Below, piece by piece: positions 34,389 through 36,966 of a DNA stretch of 36,966 bases (the first letter of the stretch is position 1; the number at the start of each line of letters is the position of its first letter). This DNA comes from an uncultured Pseudomonadota bacterium. Lineage in GTDB: Bacteria > Pseudomonadota > Gammaproteobacteria > Steroidobacterales > Steroidobacteraceae. The translations under genes were made by a program, and so were the position numbers. Location of the stretch: NCBI GenBank assembly GCA_903938365.1, contig CAJACZ010000292.1:1-36966 (forward strand), given 5' to 3'. The notes below the pieces were generated by a model. The model was given only the letters and a program-made list of their open reading frames with translations, did no database searches and had not been told where the DNA came from.

Positions 34389-35017
34389 GCGTGATCCAGG
34401 GCGCGAGCGGCGCCCACCGGCCAGTCCTGCCCCAGGTCTTCCAGCGAGCGCAGCTGGTGCGGGTCGACGGTGAGCGGCAGACATTCGCAATTGCGCAGCT
34501 GCCAGGCGAAGAAATCGTCGGTGCGCCCGAGCACCGTGGCACGAATGGCCTTCGACACGAAGCCGTGCGCCACCAGCAGCACCGTCCTGCCCGCCAGGGC
34601 GTCGTGCAGTCGCACGAGACCACTCGCGACCCGCACGAAAACGTCGCGGATCGACTCCCCGCCGGGCGGACCCTCGCCCCACTGGCGCGTGATGCTGCGC
34701 TGCCAGAGCGCGGGGTGACGTTCGCGTGCCTCCGGAGCGGTCAGGCCTTCGAACACCCCCGCGCCCCGTTCGCGGAATTCCGCCGCCAGGCTGATGGGCA
34801 GACCCCGCGCGCCCGCCACCGCCTCGGCGGTGCGCAGCGCCCGCCGCATCGGCGAACTCACGATGGCGTCGATCTGCGGCGGAAGCGCCGCATGCAGCTG
34901 CGCCGCCTGCGCCAGCCCGGTCGCGTCGAGATCGGTGTCGATCGAACCCTGGTAACGCCCCTCTGCATTGAATGCCGTGCGGCCGTGGCGGAGGACGATG
35001 AGGTGCATGGCGGGCAA
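34385..35017 (-). CDS. Histidine phosphatase family protein (phosphoglycerate-mutase-like)
   Basis: A 210-residue branch-1 histidine phosphatase. The phosphorylated His is H11 in LRHGRT. Other active-site residues are R58 (SPMRRA), E83 in the E-x3-G-x2-EG block RERGAGVFEG, and H151 in LVAHG. Members dephosphorylate small metabolites such as alpha-ribazole phosphate or sugar phosphates, or phosphoproteins, and none of the usual cobalamin genes is nearby. An internal ATG three codons in (35008) fits the family start slightly better. It is coupled by ATGA to the VOC gene. Confidence 0.87.
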   Translation of the reverse strand: MPAMHLIVLRHGRTAFNAEGRYQGSIDTDLDATGLAQAAQLHAALPPQIDAIVSSPMRRALRTAEAVAGARGLPISLAAEFRERGAGVFEGLTAPEARERHPALWQRSITRQWGEGPPGGESIRDVFVRVASGLVRLHDALAGRTVLLVAHGFVSKAIRATVLGRTDDFFAWQLRNCECLPLTVDPHQLRSLEDLGQDWPVGAARALDHA

Positions 35018-35041
35018 GGCTAGCCTGCTCCGCCGCCCCTG

Positions 35042-35070
35042 TTGACGCGAAGTACTTTTTATTTTAAAGT
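35042..35070 (+). promoter_or_regulatory. Sigma-70-type promoter of the membrane-protein/regulator operon
   Basis: TTGACG (35042-35047) and TAAAGT (35065-35070) are separated by exactly 17 bases. The first matches the -35 consensus at five of six positions and the second the -10 at four of six. The start codon lies 47 bases after the -10. The AT-rich spacer stands out sharply from the GC-rich surroundings. Confidence 0.7.
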
Positions 35071-35074
35071 ACTT
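35050..35074 (+). repeat. Twin AAGTACTT palindromes overlapping the promoter (putative operator)
   Basis: Two copies of the perfect 8-bp palindrome AAGTACTT occupy 35050-35057 (spacer) and 35067-35074 (over the -10), centres 17 bp apart; both are followed by T. Binding here would block RNA polymerase. The best candidate binder is the winged-helix protein encoded at 35760 in the same operon, giving autoregulation. That link is inferred. Confidence 0.65.
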
Positions 35075-35116
35075 TCACGATTCGCAGACCCGCCCACTTA
35101 CCGAGGAGTCCCCGCC

Positions 35117-35755
35117 ATGCCGACCGACCTGCCCCCGTCCTCCGCCGCCGACCTCTCCTACCTGCGCACGCTGGCTGCAGCGGGCCAGGAAGAGCCGCTG
35201 ACGGCGGGTCCCTACCTCGTTGCAGGCGGCGGCTGGTTCGCCGCGGCCAGCATCGTCCAGTGGTTTCCACTGCGCGAGACGCTGGGCCTCAGCCCGCAGC
35301 TGGCCACCCTGGCCTGGCTGGTGGCGGCGGTGGGCTTTGCCGTGCACCTGACCGTGCTGCTGCGCCGCGACCGCGGCCGCGTGGAGAACCACAGCAACCG
35401 CGCGATCAACGCCGTGTGGTCGGGCATCGGCTGGGCGATCTTCGCCTTCTGGATCGGCGTCGCCCTGATGTCCTGGCGCCGCGGCGACGCCTTCCTGATG
35501 AACTCGATCAGCCTGCAGGTGCTCAGTCTCTACGCCGTCGGCTGGGTCGTCGCCGCCGCCATGACCGGCCAGCGCTGGATGCACGTCAACGCCATGATCG
35601 CGCTGGCCACCGTGCCGACGCTCGGGCTGCTCGTCGGCACCGGCCACGAGTACATCGTCTATGCGATCGCACTGGTGGCGACCGCGGTTCGGCCGGGCCA
35701 TCGCCTGATGCGCGCCGCCGCGCTGGGCATGGGCCCCACCGAGGACGGAGCCTGA
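35117..35755 (+). CDS. Multi-pass inner-membrane protein, unknown function
   Basis: A 212-residue protein with a soluble N-terminus (about 1-30) and five or six predicted helices (about 31-51, 60-82, 98-120, 131-150, 155-173 and 176-191). Conserved-looking elements are GGGWFAAASIVQWFPL and NHSNRAINAVWSGIGWAIFAFW. I do not recognise the family. GAGGAG ten bases before the ATG at 35117 supports this start over an earlier in-frame ATG-less extension. It lies behind the palindrome-containing promoter, and the winged-helix gene starts four bases after its stop, so both are certainly one transcription unit. Confidence 0.8.
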   Translation: MPTDLPPSSAADLSYLRTLAAAGQEEPLTAGPYLVAGGGWFAAASIVQWFPLRETLGLSPQLATLAWLVAAVGFAVHLTVLLRRDRGRVENHSNRAINAVWSGIGWAIFAFWIGVALMSWRRGDAFLMNSISLQVLSLYAVGWVVAAAMTGQRWMHVNAMIALATVPTLGLLVGTGHEYIVYAIALVATAVRPGHRLMRAAALGMGPTEDGA

Positions 35756-35759
35756 AGCC

Positions 35760-36062
35760 ATGGAAGGATTCGACGTCAACGAGCTCGACGACGTGATCCA
35801 CGGGCGGATCCGGCTCGGCATCATGGCCTACCTGGTCGGCGCCGGTGCCGCGGACTTCGGCACCCTCAAGGCGCAGCTGCAGGCCACCGATGGCAACCTC
35901 TCGGTGCACCTGCGCAAGCTCGAGGAGGCGGGCTATGTCGCCATCACCAAGTCGTTCCGCGACCTGAAGCCACTGACCTCGGTGAGCCTCACGGAACCGG
36001 GCCGGGTGGCCTTCCTGAAGTATCTGGGATCGATCTCGAAGCTGATGCCGCAGAGCAACTGA
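35760..36062 (+). CDS. Small winged-helix transcriptional regulator
   Basis: A 100-residue single-domain winged-helix DNA-binding protein, similar in pattern to the MarR/ArsR-like HTH_34 group. DDVIHGRIRLGIMAYLV forms the first helix. The HTH covers about residues 33-58 (FGTLKAQLQATDGNLSVHLRKLEEAGYV), and AITKSFRDLKPLTSVSLTEPGR forms the wing. No effector domain or metal-binding Cys cluster is visible, so it probably acts as a dimer sensing through its helices or a partner. It follows the membrane protein by four bases and is the natural candidate to bind the AAGTACTT palindromes in the operon promoter. Confidence 0.87.
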   Translation: MEGFDVNELDDVIHGRIRLGIMAYLVGAGAADFGTLKAQLQATDGNLSVHLRKLEEAGYVAITKSFRDLKPLTSVSLTEPGRVAFLKYLGSISKLMPQSN

Positions 36063-36086
36063 ACACGGGGCGCTGCTAGGATTGAC

Positions 36087-36107
36087 GGGCCGCAGTGACA
36101 GCGGCCC
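36087..36107 (+). other. Intergenic hairpin between regulator and transporter
   Basis: GGGCCGC (36087-36093) and GCGGCCC (36101-36107) form a perfect 7-bp stem with a 7-base loop. It begins 24 bases after the regulator stop and ends 17 before the transporter ATG. No T-run follows, so it is at most a weak terminator or a leader structure. Confidence 0.4.
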
Positions 36108-36124
36108 CACCGGAAGCACGCATC

Positions 36125-36966
36125 ATGGATGACCGCAATCCCGCCCCGACCGCCCCGGCCGCCGCGCGCCCGCGCGGCTGGGTGGCCCGCAGCCTCGATC
36201 TCGTCGAGCGCGTCGGCAACCGCCTTCCGGATCCGGCAGTGCTGTTCCTGCTGCTGATGGTGTCGGCGTGGCTCATCAGCTGGGCGCTGTCGGGCGTCAG
36301 TTTCGGCGAGATCGATCCGCGCAGCGGCAAGCCGGTCGAGATCCGCAACCTGCTCGCCGGCGAGTCGATCACGGCCTTCATGGCGGCGATGGTCGGCACC
36401 TTCACCAGCTTCCCGCCGCTGGGCGTAGTGCTGGTGGCGATGCTCGGCCTGGGCGTGGCCGAGCACACCGGCTTCATCAACGCCGTGCTGCGCGCCGCGA
36501 TGGCCGTGACGCCGCGCGCGCTGCTCACGCCGGCGCTGATCGCCGTCGGCATCCTCAGCCACGTCGCCGTCGACGCGGGCTACGTGCTGGTGATCCCGCT
36601 GGGCGCGGTGATCTTCTACGCCGCCGGCCGCCACCCGCTCGCCGGCATCGCCGCGGCGTTCGCCGGCGTCTCCGGCGGCTTCAGCGCGACGCTGGGCGTG
36701 CCCTCCAGCCTCGATCCGCTGCTGTCGGGGCTCACGCAGACGGCTGCGCACCTGGTCGACCCGTCGGTGGTCGTCAACCCGCTCAACAACTTCTACTTCA
36801 CCACCGCGTCGTCAGTGCTGATCATCCTGATGGGCTGGGCGCTGACCGATCTCGTGATCGAGCCGCGCCTGCGCAGCACGGCGGTTGACGGCGACCCTGC
36901 CTCGCTGCCCAGCCAGGATCCGCTGCGGCCCGAGGAACGCCGCGGCCTGCGCTGGGCGCTGGCGGC
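36125..36966 (+). CDS. AbgT-family transporter, N-terminal part (runs off the window)
   Basis: The first 280 residues of a membrane transporter of the AbgT family; the frame is open at the right edge. Members are normally about 500-550 residues, so roughly half is seen. The opening LDLVERVGNRLPDPAVLFLLLMVSAW is diagnostic of AbgT (p-aminobenzoyl-glutamate uptake or sulfonamide/antimetabolite efflux). AAMVGTFTSFPPLGVVLVAMLGLGVAEHTG and the hairpin-loop region GGFSATLGVPSSLDPLLSG, both family blocks, also fit. The true substrate of most family members is unknown. Whether it shares the upstream operon is uncertain, because 62 bases with a hairpin lie in between. Confidence 0.88.
   Translation, partial: MDDRNPAPTAPAAARPRGWVARSLDLVERVGNRLPDPAVLFLLLMVSAWLISWALSGVSFGEIDPRSGKPVEIRNLLAGESITAFMAAMVGTFTSFPPLGVVLVAMLGLGVAEHTGFINAVLRAAMAVTPRALLTPALIAVGILSHVAVDAGYVLVIPLGAVIFYAAGRHPLAGIAAAFAGVSGGFSATLGVPSSLDPLLSGLTQTAAHLVDPSVVVNPLNNFYFTTASSVLIILMGWALTDLVIEPRLRSTAVDGDPASLPSQDPLRPEERRGLRWALA

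Overview
The window is a GC-rich chromosomal segment with strong G/C bias at third codon positions. Its gene set is typical of a free-living Gram-negative: HflK/HflC, Uup, outer-membrane phospholipase A, an RND tripartite pump, AhpC/AhpF, and several lipoproteins and outer-membrane proteins. The mix (PldA with an Ala-rich N-terminus, HDOD protein, DUF2950 and DUF3300 lipoproteins, DUF3011, DUF502, fused FadB) suggests a gammaproteobacterium of the Xanthomonadales/Steroidobacterales kind. That lineage is inferred from gene content only. I see no tRNA, rRNA, CRISPR array, insertion sequence, integrase or phage gene. No stretch longer than about 260 bases lacks a gene.

Layout. The left edge holds the tail of an unknown gene and a two-gene hflK-hflC operon. 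From 2.5 to 9.2 kb lies a plus-strand heavy-metal efflux cluster: a small His-rich secreted protein, a periplasmic adaptor with an unusual N-terminal extension, a CusA/CzcA-type permease and a TolC-type channel. From 9.2 to 13.1 kb on the minus strand are pldA, a dienelactone-hydrolase-like protein and uup. A membrane-anchored HDOD protein (13.2-14.3 kb) converges on a five-gene minus-strand operon (21.8 to 14.3 kb): NDP-forming acyl-CoA synthetase, fused FadB, thiolase, SOUL haem-binding protein and a secreted amidohydrolase. The last four are joined by consecutive 4-base GTGA overlaps. From 21.9 to 28.8 kb are envelope genes: a multi-pass protein, an M48/TPR lipoprotein protease, DUF502 with a tail-anchored coiled-coil protein, a triple DUF3011 protein, a di-haem peroxidase lipoprotein and DUF2950. 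DUF3300 (28.8-30.6 kb) is the upstream partner of DUF2950. Then come ahpC-ahpF with a clear terminator, an intercistronic hairpin and an OxyR-like site. The right end carries a bicupin, a phosphatase/VOC pair, a membrane protein with a small winged-helix regulator behind an operator-like promoter, and the start of an AbgT-family transporter.

Themes. The genes cover envelope maintenance and stress (HflKC, PldA, M48 protease, DUF3300/DUF2950), peroxide defence (AhpCF, di-haem peroxidase), metal efflux and acyl-CoA catabolism. Gene packing is tight: neighbours often share start and stop bases, and convergent genes end within a few bases of each other or overlap. The strongest regulatory signals are the twin AAGTACTT palindromes inside the promoter at 35.05 kb, the ATAG-N7-CTAT element upstream of ahpC, the ahpC/ahpF intercistronic hairpin and the ahpF terminator. 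I found no convincing new defence or mobile system. The most promising little-described units are the palindrome/membrane-protein/regulator module and the acyl-CoA/SOUL/amidohydrolase operon.
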